From assembly GCA_031293105.1 (NCBI GenBank), contig JAUMSA010000249.1:1-9002 (forward strand): a DNA stretch of 9,002 bases, read 5' to 3'. The notes below the pieces were generated by a model. It was not told the DNA's origin and did not search any database. It saw nothing but the letters and a program-made list of their open reading frames with translations. Made by a program: the position numbers and the translations under genes. This stretch comes from Butyricicoccus sp. GTDB lineage: Bacteria; Bacillota; Clostridia; Oscillospirales; Butyricicoccaceae. Shown here piece after piece: positions 1 through 5,874 of this stretch; position 1 is the stretch's first letter, and every line of letters starts with the position of its first letter.

Positions 1-119
1 AAATTGTCCGCTGGATAGATGGCCCAGGCCGGAAACTGAAAGAGGAAAAACGTCAGCAGGCAGACCCCCAAACACAGAAATGCCGGTGTGAACTTTCGCA
101 GGCATTTTGGCAAAATCAT
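1..119 (-). CDS. Unidentified exported protein, N-terminal fragment (cut by window edge)
   Basis: Only the first 39 codons lie in the window. The ATG (complement of 117-119) is preceded, after a 6-nt gap, by a strong ribosome binding site, GGGAGGAG (complement of 126-133), which fixes the start. The translation has a positively charged start (MILPKCLRKF), a hydrophobic stretch at about residues 11-29 (LCLGVCLLTFFLF) and then PAWA followed by IYPADN. This reads as a Sec signal peptide with a likely AxA-type cleavage after AWA at about residue 33, or less likely as an N-terminal membrane anchor. The mature part is outside the window, so no function can be given. It lies 84 nt downstream of the Crp/Fnr-like regulator on the same strand, with no clear terminator between, so it may be co-transcribed with that regulator. 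Confidence 0.72.
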   Translation of the reverse strand, partial: MILPKCLRKFTPAFLCLGVCLLTFFLFQFPAWAIYPADN

Positions 120-203
120 CGCAATCTCCTCCCTATTCCAATGGTCTTTCTGTTTCTATCGGAAAAATGCGCGCAAAGTTTATGGAACAGAGCGCCCAAG
201 AGG

Positions 204-872
204 TCAAACCAGTTCTTCGAGCGCTGCGCGGTCGGCCAGGCGGATGCTCGACCGAGTGCATTCAATCAGGCCGTCGCGCTGCATGTGGGACAGTTCGCGC
301 GATACCGACGGCCGCGCCGCGCCCAGAAAATCGGCCAATTCCTCGCGGTTCATACCCAACATGGCCCGGTCGTCCGGCCCGGCGCTGCGCAGCAGCAAAC
401 GGGCCAATTTCTGCCGCAGGGTGGCACACGATAACACCTGTACCCGCTGGTTGAGGAAATAGGCCTTTTGGGCGAAAATGGCCAGCACATTGGCCACCAG
501 CCGGGCGTGATAGCCCTGCCCATCGGTCCGCAGGATGAAATCCCGCGGCAGGCCGAGCACCCGGGCGGGTGAAACCGCCTCGGCAAAGTGCTCATAGGGC
601 GTGCCGGGCAGGAACAGGAACACCTCGCCAAACAGCTCCCCTGCCCGGTCAAAGGAGGCGATGACCCGCCGTTCCCCGCTGGGGGCATAGCCACACACCC
701 GCACGCCCCCTTCGAGCAGGATGAGCAGGCGGTCGGGGGTGTCGCCCGGCCGGAAAATGACCTGTTCCCGATGGTAAGGGGTGGTGACCGCCTGGCAGCG
801 GGTCAGGCAGTCGGCGATTTCGTCGGCCGACAGGCCGGCGAAAAGCGGGCAATGCAGCAGTTGCTGCTCCAT
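204..872 (-). CDS. Crp/Fnr-family transcriptional regulator
   Basis: The 222-residue product has the two-domain layout and usual length of the CRP/FNR family. An N-terminal cyclic-nucleotide-binding-like beta-roll covers about residues 5-115 (LFAGLSADEI, then FRPGD at 40-44, then GELFGEVFLF at 78-87). A long dimerisation helix follows at about 120-145. A C-terminal winged helix-turn-helix covers about 173-206 (MNREELADFLGAARPSVSRE), ending in a DGLIE wing. The N-terminus lacks the cysteine cluster that holds the FNR iron-sulfur centre. The segment after GELFGEV (PGTPYEHFAEA) lacks the Arg-Ser pair that binds cAMP in E. coli CRP, so both oxygen sensing by Fe-S and cAMP binding look unlikely. 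The effector is unknown. The start is supported by AAAGGAGGTC (complement of 879-888), 6-9 nt upstream. The neighbouring exported-protein gene downstream is a possible target or operon partner. Confidence 0.93.
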   Translation of the reverse strand: MEQQLLHCPLFAGLSADEIADCLTRCQAVTTPYHREQVIFRPGDTPDRLLILLEGGVRVCGYAPSGERRVIASFDRAGELFGEVFLFLPGTPYEHFAEAVSPARVLGLPRDFILRTDGQGYHARLVANVLAIFAQKAYFLNQRVQVLSCATLRQKLARLLLRSAGPDDRAMLGMNREELADFLGAARPSVSRELSHMQRDGLIECTRSSIRLADRAALEELV

Positions 873-898
873 AGGCAGGACCTCCTTTCTGTCCTTTC

Positions 899-907
899 AG
901 TATACCA
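899..907 (-). promoter_or_regulatory. Extended -10 promoter for the Crp/Fnr-like gene
   Basis: The minus strand reads TGGTATACT, an extended -10 element (TGn plus TATACT), about 27 nt upstream of the start codon. This predicts a transcript start near 892 and a very short leader that still contains the ribosome binding site. No good -35 is seen at 16-18 bp, because that region is the stem-loop of the upstream gene's terminator. Confidence 0.6.
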
Positions 908-908
908 C

Positions 909-946
909 AAAAAAGCCGGGCAGACGCCCGGCTTTTGGTTTTTTTA
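909..946 (-). terminator. Rho-independent terminator of the lipoprotein gene
   Basis: An 11-bp perfect stem (911-921 pairing with 926-936, arms AAAAGCCGGGC and GCCCGGCTTTT) has a 4-nt loop. On the minus strand it is followed by a run of T (complement of 909-914). The plus-strand side is also T-rich (939-945), so it could act in both directions. It lies about 60 nt after the lipoprotein stop codon, and its T-tract abuts the promoter of the next gene. Confidence 0.88.
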
Positions 947-996
947 TTGGAGGAAAGGGCATCCATCCCCCGGTCCGGGAGACGAATTTTCCCTTT

Positions 997-1605
997 TTAG
1001 GCCTCCGCCGCGGGACGCACATGGTATACCAGTATCTCATCATCCAAAGCGAACGTGACCTGAAGGGGCGCGTCCACCTGATCGCGTACCTCAAGGGGCA
1101 CAAAGAACGAATACACACAGTCAAAGGCCGGAGTCAGCGGATCGATCTGGCCGCCGTTGAGCCAAGCATTCAATCCATGATCGTAATACCACTGGTTTTC
1201 GGGCGAGAAGGTGTAGCCATCGTTATAGTTGACCACGGCTCCGACATAAGGCGCCGAAATCGCGGTTTTTCCGTTGTATTTGGTATTAAAATAGACATTG
1301 GCACTGACATAGCCGTTTTTGGGGACCAAGTCGCTGCCGTTCTCATCCGGGCTGAGCGCCTTGTCGGTGAAGTCGAAGCCGGTGACCGTCATTTCAAAAT
1401 CCCCGACCGTGACGGTCTGGTTGAGTTCGAGCACGGTTTCCTCGGGTGCTTCCGGCTCTTCACCCGAGGAGGAAGAACTTACCGAAGAGAAAGCGCCCGC
1501 AGACGAGGCATCGTCCCTTTCGCTGTTTGGCGCGTCACCCGAACCGCAGGCGGCAAGTGCCAGCAAGAGGGATAGGGCAGCGAGCAAACGGAACTGTTTT
1601 TTCAT
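997..1605 (-). CDS. DUF4352-like secreted lipoprotein
   Basis: This 202-residue protein has a lipoprotein signal peptide: MKKQFRLLAALSLLLALAAC, with lipobox L-A-A-C and the lipidated Cys at residue 20. A low-complexity Ser/Glu/Pro linker (about 21-57) is typical of Gram-positive lipoproteins. The beta-rich domain at about 58-198 (start VTVGDFEMTVTGFDF, later YVSANVYFNTKYNGK) resembles the DUF4352/telokin-like immunoglobulin fold of Firmicute lipoproteins. It should be anchored to the outer face of the membrane. No catalytic motif is visible and its function is unknown. I chose the ATG at 1603-1605 because GGAAAGGG (complement of 1615-1622) lies 9 nt upstream and the signal peptide begins there. 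Upstream in-frame ATGs (1614, 1665) lack a usable ribosome binding site and would add residues ahead of a normal signal peptide. It is probably monocistronic, with its own promoter and terminator. Confidence 0.87.
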   Translation of the reverse strand: MKKQFRLLAALSLLLALAACGSGDAPNSERDDASSAGAFSSVSSSSSGEEPEAPEETVLELNQTVTVGDFEMTVTGFDFTDKALSPDENGSDLVPKNGYVSANVYFNTKYNGKTAISAPYVGAVVNYNDGYTFSPENQWYYDHGLNAWLNGGQIDPLTPAFDCVYSFFVPLEVRDQVDAPLQVTFALDDEILVYHVRPAAEA

Positions 1606-1630
1606 AGATGTCATCCCTTTCCATAGAAAT

Positions 1631-1670
1631 AGGCCTTGCTGCTTCCAGTATACGGGAAGCGGCAAGGCCT
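1631..1670. repeat. Inverted repeat, 16-bp arms, enclosing a promoter
   Basis: The arms 1631-1646 (AGGCCTTGCTGCTTCC) and 1655-1670 (GGAAGCGGCAAGGCCT) match at 15 of 16 positions, with an 8-nt loop (AGTATACG). On the minus strand the loop holds the -10 hexamer of the lipoprotein promoter, and the upstream arm fills the -35/-10 spacer. It may be an operator. It may also act as a weak terminator for the isomerase/epimerase gene, whose stop codon is 24 nt upstream: the minus-strand stem is followed by ATTTCTAT, not a good T-run. Confidence 0.8.
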
Positions 1671-1675
1671 GTCAA
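1647..1675 (-). promoter_or_regulatory. Consensus sigma-A promoter of the lipoprotein gene
   Basis: On the minus strand TTGACA (complement of 1670-1675) is separated by exactly 17 bp from TATACT (complement of 1647-1652). The -35 is perfect and the -10 has one mismatch. The transcript would start near 1640 and have a leader of about 35 nt. The spacer is an arm of the inverted repeat at 1631-1670. Confidence 0.8.
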
Positions 1676-1694
1676 TGCGGAACCCAAAAACCGT

Positions 1695-2528
1695 TTACTT
1701 TAAGAACGGAGCGCAGCATTCAGCGCCCATTTTGATGACCTCTTCGGCATCCATATCCCAGTATTCGGGGCGGAACAGCTCGAGGCAGGCCGGGCCGTCA
1801 TAGCCCGCGTCCATGACCGCTTTGCTGATGTCCGCGACCGGGATGCAGCCCTTGCCGGGCATGATGCGGTGGCAGTGGTCCAGGACGCCGAGCGGCAGGT
1901 CTTCGCAGTCGTTGATGTGATAGACGAACAGCTTTTCCTTGGGGATTTTGCGGATAAAGTCCAAATCTGCGCACTTGTCGTGCATGTAGAAGTTGATGCA
2001 GTCAACCGTCAGGCCCACGCTATCGCGGTTCACCGCCTGCACGATCTCGAGCGCCTGCCGCAGCGAGTTGCAGCACCAGCGGCGGTCGCCGATGGGCTCA
2101 AACGAGCAGGACACACCATAGGGCTCGGCGATATCGGCCAGCTTGTTTAAAACCTCGACCGAATCGTCAAAGACTTCCTTTTCGTTCTTGGTGTTGTATT
2201 CGCTGGTCATGGTCGGCACGACGATCATGTACTTGTTGCCGATGGCCTGCGCGATTTCGCAGCCAAAGGTAAACAGCTCGACCAGCTTTTCCCACTGTTC
2301 CGGGGTGCGGAAGTTGATATCCTCAATCGAGTTAAACGCAAAGGGCTTTAGGTGGCTCTTTGCAAAAAACGCTTTGAGGTCGTCCACCGTGTGGGTTTTG
2401 AGGTACTCTTTGAGCATGTCAAGCCGTAGCTCGATGTAGTCATAGCCGTACTTTTCGCAAAATTCCAAATCCTTTTCGACCGAGGAATTTTCCTTGCAAG
2501 TGGCTTCGTTGAATCCGAGTTTTAACAT
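1695..2528 (-). CDS. Sugar phosphate isomerase/epimerase (xylose isomerase-like TIM barrel)
   Basis: The 277-residue product is the normal length for the AP-endonuclease-2/xylose-isomerase-like TIM-barrel family (IolE, IolI, hydroxypyruvate isomerase, sugar 3-epimerases). Strand motifs read in order: KLGFNEAT near the start, YDYIELRLDML at 29-39, KPFAFNSIE at 61-69, NKYMIVVPT at 98-106. Candidate divalent-metal ligands are Glu144 (CSFEPIG), Asp176 and His183 (VDCINFYMHD), His204 (FVYHINDCED) and Glu250 (ACLELFRPEYW), the usual layout for this family. It probably isomerises or epimerises a sugar or inositol-derived keto compound in the cytoplasm, but the substrate cannot be read from sequence. 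The protein is unusually Cys-rich (C11, C24, C90, C141, C152, C153 and others), as in anaerobes. An AAAGGAGG site lies about 8 nt before the ATG. It appears monocistronic, with no sugar transporter or kinase adjacent in the window. Confidence 0.9.
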   Translation of the reverse strand: MLKLGFNEATCKENSSVEKDLEFCEKYGYDYIELRLDMLKEYLKTHTVDDLKAFFAKSHLKPFAFNSIEDINFRTPEQWEKLVELFTFGCEIAQAIGNKYMIVVPTMTSEYNTKNEKEVFDDSVEVLNKLADIAEPYGVSCSFEPIGDRRWCCNSLRQALEIVQAVNRDSVGLTVDCINFYMHDKCADLDFIRKIPKEKLFVYHINDCEDLPLGVLDHCHRIMPGKGCIPVADISKAVMDAGYDGPACLELFRPEYWDMDAEEVIKMGAECCAPFLK

Positions 2529-2590
2529 CTGAGATCCTCCTTTGTTTCTCTTCCGGACCGGCCTGGTGCGCGGCCCATTCTCTTGCCCTT

Positions 2591-2599
2591 ATTGTAGCA
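2591..2599 (-). promoter_or_regulatory. Putative extended -10 promoter of the isomerase/epimerase gene
   Basis: The minus strand reads TGCTACAAT (TGn plus TACAAT) about 63 nt upstream of the start codon. The -35 position at 17 bp reads TGTCCA, a poor match. It lies just after the preceding gene's terminator, where a promoter is expected. Confidence 0.5.
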
Positions 2600-2663
2600 C
2601 AAGCGCCGCCGGATGGACAGGCTGCACGGCCAAAACCGCAAGGATTTGAAAGTTTCGGGGCAC

Positions 2664-2696
2664 AAAAAAGCCAGCGCCCGCAAGTCGGGCGCTGGC
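2664..2696 (-). terminator. Rho-independent terminator of the SLH surface-protein gene
   Basis: An 11-bp GC-rich stem (2670-2680 with 2686-2696, arm GCCAGCGCCCG) has a 5-nt loop and is followed on the minus strand by six T (complement of 2664-2669). It begins 9 nt past the stop codon of the surface-protein gene. Confidence 0.93.
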
Positions 2697-2705
2697 CAAT
2701 CGATT

Positions 2706-4559
2706 TTATCGCAGCATTTCGCTGTGGTTGACCACCTGTTCGTTGTAAAGGAACAAAACGTCCTTGCCGGTGAAGTCCACATACTGCGGCAGCAGCGAGC
2801 TTGCCATGTAGCGGATATCCACCAGGGTGATGGTCTGATACTGCTCAATGAGCAGGGGCGCCAGGCTGCATGCGAATGAATCGCGGAAGATGACCAGATT
2901 CTTGCCGCTGGTCGCCGCCGGGTTGGTGATGGTCAGCAGCGGGGTCGGGCCGGACAGGAACAGGTCATACGGCGAGTCGGACGAGAGCGCCGCGGTGTCA
3001 TAGACCTTAGTGAAGTCCGGCTTCTGGTAGTTGTTCACGGTCGCGCCGTCGATGACATCGCTGGTCAGGTAGGTCAGGGTTTCGGACGGGAAGCCTTCCT
3101 TGTTGTAGCCGTGCTGGCCGGTGAAGTTTTCCACCGTGTTGGCGGTCATCTGGGACAGGTCAATCGAAAAGCCCATCGCGTCGCCCAGACGGTCGACCAC
3201 GCCCTGCAGCTTATCCTGCTTCCAGTGCGGGTCGGTCACGCAGTAGTCGGTCAGCTCGAGCGCGCCGGTCAGGTCAATCTTTTGCGCGCTGTGGATGCCT
3301 TCGTCCAGCATCTTGGTCATGGTGTCGTAGTCAAACGGCGTTTCCAGCCGGTCGTTGACAAAATACGCCTTGCTCGGCACGATGGCATAATAGATATTAT
3401 CCGCGTTTTGCAGATAATCGGCGGTCAGGCTCTCGACCTTGTTGGCAAAGCGGGTGATGGAATCCGGGCGCAGCTCGCCGATGGAGTCCATGTAATAGCC
3501 GTCCGCCTGAATCAGTCCGTTTGCATCCGGCTTGAGCTTATCTTCCTCGGGCGTTTCCGGGGTCTCTTCCGACAGGTCGAGCGCGAGGAAGCTGTCCGCA
3601 AGGGCCTGCGAGTATTCCGGGTCCATGGCCAGCAGGATGAGATTGCCCTGGTTGACCACAACGACATCCTCCGGGTCTACACCAACGCAAATCCACTTCT
3701 GCGGGTTGACCGACGTGCGGATGGTTTCCTTAAGCTTTTCCACGTCCACGCCGTCCTTGGCGCGCACCAGGCAGACCGAATGTGCCACCGAGCTCATCAT
3801 GGCTTCGGAAGCCAGCGCTTCCTGCACGTCGTCCAGGTTTTTCAGTCCCAGGTAATATTCCGCCGTGTCCGCGGTGATGCGGGTATTGGATACCATCGGC
3901 ATTTCGGCGTCAACGCCTGCATAGACGCGGGCCATGATGTCCTCGAGCGAACCCTTTTCCTGGACAACGCCCAGGCCGTCGAGCATCTGCACGCATTCGG
4001 CGCGGGTAATCTGCGCCAGCGGGCGCAGGGTGCCGTCCGGATAGCCATTGGTATAGCCCTGCTCGACAAAGCCGGAAACCGCGGTCAGCGCATAATCGGA
4101 CACCTGCGCCGCATCGGTAAATTTGGCTACGCCGTCGGCGCCCGAACCGGACACCAGGAACGCACGGCCGGCCATGGTCATCACATCCTGGCGGGTGATG
4201 AACGCATCCGGGTTAAAGGTGGTATCCTTGGCCACAATACCCAGGGCGACCAGCTTCATGACCGGCTGATAGAACCACTGGCCCTCGGTCACGTCGGTAA
4301 AGACCGGGTCGCCGATGGCAGCATCCTTGGGCACCACATTGGCCAGCAGGGTGGCAAATTCGGCGCGGGTCATGGCGCGGTCGGGCTGGAAGGAACCGTC
4401 CTCATAACCGCTGATCGTGCCCGCGTCCAGCCATTTATTGATGGTGGACTCAGCCCAGTGGCCGCCGATATCGGTTGCCGCATAGGCCGGCATCGTGCCC
4501 AGCAGCGCCAGCGACAGGGCGAGCGCCGCCGGTGCAGTAAAACGTCTTTTTTTGTGCAT
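2706..4559 (-). CDS. SLH-anchored surface protein with DUF4358-like and DHHW (SGNH/AlgX-like) domains
   Basis: The 617-residue protein starts with a Sec signal peptide (MHKKRRF plus a hydrophobic core, likely cleavage after AYA at 27). Three SLH repeats follow: about 29-76 (GGHWAESTINKW, TRAEFATLLANV), 87-134 (FTDVTEGQWF) and 147-196 (GYPDGTLRP, TRAECVQML). These normally bind secondary cell-wall polymer. Residues about 205-328 resemble DUF4358 (SVCLVRAKDGVDVEKLKETI, KWICVGVD). An acidic Pro/Glu linker spans about 329-345. Residues about 350-617 resemble DHHW/AlgX-AlgJ SGNH proteins: TDPHW gives Asp443-x-His445-Trp and FRDSF gives Ser561, a plausible complete triad. By family analogy the role is O-acetylation or esterase activity on a surface glycan, but no MBOAT acetyltransferase partner lies in the window. 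AAGGAG sits 9 nt before the ATG. It is monocistronic, diverging from the chromate-transporter operon. Confidence 0.9.
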   Translation of the reverse strand: MHKKRRFTAPAALALSLALLGTMPAYAATDIGGHWAESTINKWLDAGTISGYEDGSFQPDRAMTRAEFATLLANVVPKDAAIGDPVFTDVTEGQWFYQPVMKLVALGIVAKDTTFNPDAFITRQDVMTMAGRAFLVSGSGADGVAKFTDAAQVSDYALTAVSGFVEQGYTNGYPDGTLRPLAQITRAECVQMLDGLGVVQEKGSLEDIMARVYAGVDAEMPMVSNTRITADTAEYYLGLKNLDDVQEALASEAMMSSVAHSVCLVRAKDGVDVEKLKETIRTSVNPQKWICVGVDPEDVVVVNQGNLILLAMDPEYSQALADSFLALDLSEETPETPEEDKLKPDANGLIQADGYYMDSIGELRPDSITRFANKVESLTADYLQNADNIYYAIVPSKAYFVNDRLETPFDYDTMTKMLDEGIHSAQKIDLTGALELTDYCVTDPHWKQDKLQGVVDRLGDAMGFSIDLSQMTANTVENFTGQHGYNKEGFPSETLTYLTSDVIDGATVNNYQKPDFTKVYDTAALSSDSPYDLFLSGPTPLLTITNPAATSGKNLVIFRDSFACSLAPLLIEQYQTITLVDIRYMASSLLPQYVDFTGKDVLFLYNEQVVNHSEMLR

Positions 4560-4598
4560 GGTTATGTTCTCCTTTTTTCCTTTTTTTCAGGACTCTTG

Positions 4599-4606
4599 CT
4601 TATATA
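4599..4606 (-). promoter_or_regulatory. Possible -10 region for the surface-protein gene
   Basis: The minus strand reads TATATAAG about 40 nt upstream of the start codon, the best AT-rich -10 candidate in this divergent region. No convincing -35 is seen at 16-18 bp, so the call is tentative. Confidence 0.35.
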
Positions 4607-4681
4607 GACGGAGGAGCCGAAAGAAAGTTCCCCTCTGTTTGTCTTTTTTACAAAAAGGAGGTATGAAGACCGACAACACTG

Positions 4682-4690
4682 TGATACAAT
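4682..4690 (+). promoter_or_regulatory. Extended -10 promoter of the chromate-transporter operon
   Basis: TGATACAAT (TGn plus TACAAT) lies 34 nt before the proposed TTG start, giving a transcript start near 4697 and a leader of about 28 nt containing AGGGGG. No -35 match is present at 16-18 bp. The 145-bp divergent region 4560-4704 holds this and the minus-strand promoter and nothing else recognised. Confidence 0.55.
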
Positions 4691-4724
4691 AAAAGAAAAA
4701 AATTTGGTAGGGGGCAAAAGAATT

Positions 4725-5285
4725 TTGGGTTCTTTGAAAGAATATTTCACGTTATTCAGCACATTTGCCCGCATTGGCGGACTAACCTTCGGCGGCGGCT
4801 ATGCTATGCTGCCCATGCTGCAACGCGAAATCGTCGAACATTATGGCTGGGCCACCGAGGAAGAACTGGCCGATTATTATGCCATCGGCCAGTGTACGCC
4901 CGGCGTGATTGCCGTCAACACCGCAACCTTTATCGGCTACCGGCTGCGGGGTGTGCTGGGCGGCATCGTTGCGACCTTGGGCGTGGTATTCCCGTCGCTT
5001 GTGATTATCACCATCATTGCCGCCTGTTTACAGAATTTTGCCGATTATCCGGTCGTGCAGGATGCCTTTGCCGGCATCAGCGTGTGCGTCTGTGTGCTGA
5101 TCTTTAATGCCGTGCGCAAGCTGTGGAAAAAATCGGTCGTCAATCCGGGCGCACTCGCAATTTTTGCCGTGGTCTTTCTGTGCTCTCTGCTCACCGGTTT
5201 GTCGCCGGTGGTACTGGTCATTGCCGCCGGTCTGGCTGGCGTTTTGATGCGCGTCGTGCGCAGCCGCTGGAAGGGGGAGGAATAA
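4725..5285 (+). CDS. Chromate transporter (CHR family), first subunit
   Basis: This 186-residue membrane protein is a short-chain CHR protein, half the size of classical ChrA. It carries the family signature near the N-terminus (ARIGGLTFGGGYAMLPMLQREIV, residues 15-37, of which FGGGYAMLP is the key) and the GQCTPGVIAVNTATFIGY block at 55-72. Hydrophobic segments follow at about 78-104, 113-130, 142-158 and 160-176. Short CHR proteins are encoded as adjacent pairs that work together, as here. The family exports chromate or takes up related oxyanions, but the physiological substrate in gut anaerobes is uncertain. I chose the TTG at 4725 because AGGGGG (4709-4714) lies 10 nt upstream and LKEYF is the usual family beginning. 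The in-frame TTG at 4704 has no ribosome binding site and would begin ahead of it. There is no ATG before residue 28, so a weak start codon seems real. It ends 2 nt before the next gene. Confidence 0.9.
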   Translation: MGSLKEYFTLFSTFARIGGLTFGGGYAMLPMLQREIVEHYGWATEEELADYYAIGQCTPGVIAVNTATFIGYRLRGVLGGIVATLGVVFPSLVIITIIAACLQNFADYPVVQDAFAGISVCVCVLIFNAVRKLWKKSVVNPGALAIFAVVFLCSLLTGLSPVVLVIAAGLAGVLMRVVRSRWKGEE

Positions 5286-5287
5286 CC

Positions 5288-5827
5288 GTGCTCCTTTTGC
5301 GTCTGTTCTATGAATTTTTCAAGGTCGGTCTGTTTTCGGTGGGCGGCGGTCTGGCGACCCTGCCATTTCTCTATGAAATGGGCGAAAAGACCCAGTGGTT
5401 CACCCACACCGATGTGACCAACCTCATCGCCATCAGCGAGTCCACCCCCGGCCCCATTGGCGTCAACGCAGCCACCTATGTCGGCTTTTTGACCGACGGC
5501 CTAGCGGGGTCCATCGTCGCTACCCTGGGACTGGTAGCACCGGCGATCCTGGTGATTCTGCTGATCTCGCGTGTGCTGGAGCGGTTCCGGCACAGCACGC
5601 TGGTCGAGAATATTTTCTATGGCCTGCGTCCGGCCTCGACGGCACTGATCGCATCCGCCGGGATGCTGGTCGCCAAAACCACGTTTTTGCTGGGCATGGC
5701 CGTGCGCTGGCCGCAGGTCGCGCTAGCGGCGGTCTTGCTGGTCGCCACCCAAAAGACCAACTGGCATCCGGTGATTTATATTGCTTTTGCCGCGGTGGTC
5801 GGCGTGGTGTTCCACCTGGGCACTTAA
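5288..5827 (+). CDS. Chromate transporter (CHR family), second subunit
   Basis: This 179-residue partner of the preceding gene begins at GTG 5288, 7 nt after GGGAGG (5275-5280), which sits inside the end of the upstream gene. The 2-nt intergenic gap suggests translational coupling. CHR signature motifs are VGLFSVGGGLATLPFLYEM (13-31) and ISESTPGPIGVNAATYVGF (49-67), the latter holding the classic S/QxxPGPxxxN pattern. Hydrophobic stretches follow at about 73-97, 110-130, 139-155 and 161-177. The two subunits probably form one transporter, matching the N- and C-halves of long ChrA. The first subunit has CTPGV where this one has STPGP, so they are not simple duplicates. No regulator of the ChrB or PadR type is adjacent. 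Confidence 0.9.
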   Translation: MLLLRLFYEFFKVGLFSVGGGLATLPFLYEMGEKTQWFTHTDVTNLIAISESTPGPIGVNAATYVGFLTDGLAGSIVATLGLVAPAILVILLISRVLERFRHSTLVENIFYGLRPASTALIASAGMLVAKTTFLLGMAVRWPQVALAAVLLVATQKTNWHPVIYIAFAAVVGVVFHLGT

Positions 5828-5859
5828 AAAAATACCCATCCATCTGGATGGGTATTTTT
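5828..5859. terminator. Bidirectional terminator between convergent operons
   Basis: A stem with core CCCATCC (5835-5841) pairing GGATGGG (5846-5852) and a 4-nt loop ATCT is flanked by AAAAAAATA and TATTTTT, which extend the pairing. It gives a T-run on both strands. It serves the chromate-transporter operon (stop at 5827) and the clc-thiE-HAD operon, whose last stop codon is at 5875. Confidence 0.93.
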
Positions 5860-5874
5860 AGCGGTCTTGCCTAT

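Noticed and set aside
120..203. Terminator or promoter between the Crp/Fnr-like gene and the exported protein gene
   Set aside because: The only symmetry is TGCGCGCA followed on the minus strand by TTTTT. It has no loop and cannot form a normal stem, and no -35/-10 pair of fair quality was found.
781..1575. A 264-codon plus-strand open frame antisense to the lipoprotein
   Set aside because: It runs through the terminator at 909-946, has no ribosome binding site, and opposes a lipoprotein with an intact lipobox, promoter and terminator.
2143..2439. A Ser-rich plus-strand open frame within the isomerase/epimerase gene
   Set aside because: It is a shadow of a gene with a complete set of metal-binding residues, and has no ribosome binding site of its own.
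3111..4607. A 498-codon open frame on the plus strand, antisense to the SLH protein
   Set aside because: It is the mirror of a GC-rich coding gene. The translation is rich in His, Gly, Arg and Gln with no domain. The minus-strand frame has a signal peptide, SLH repeats, a ribosome binding site and a terminator.
4663..4692. A nine-codon open frame (MKTDNTVIQ) after AAAGGAGG, in the leader of the chromate operon
   Set aside because: The ATG is only 1 nt after AGGAGG, too close for normal initiation. The frame overlaps the operon's -10 element, so it would lie upstream of the transcript start.
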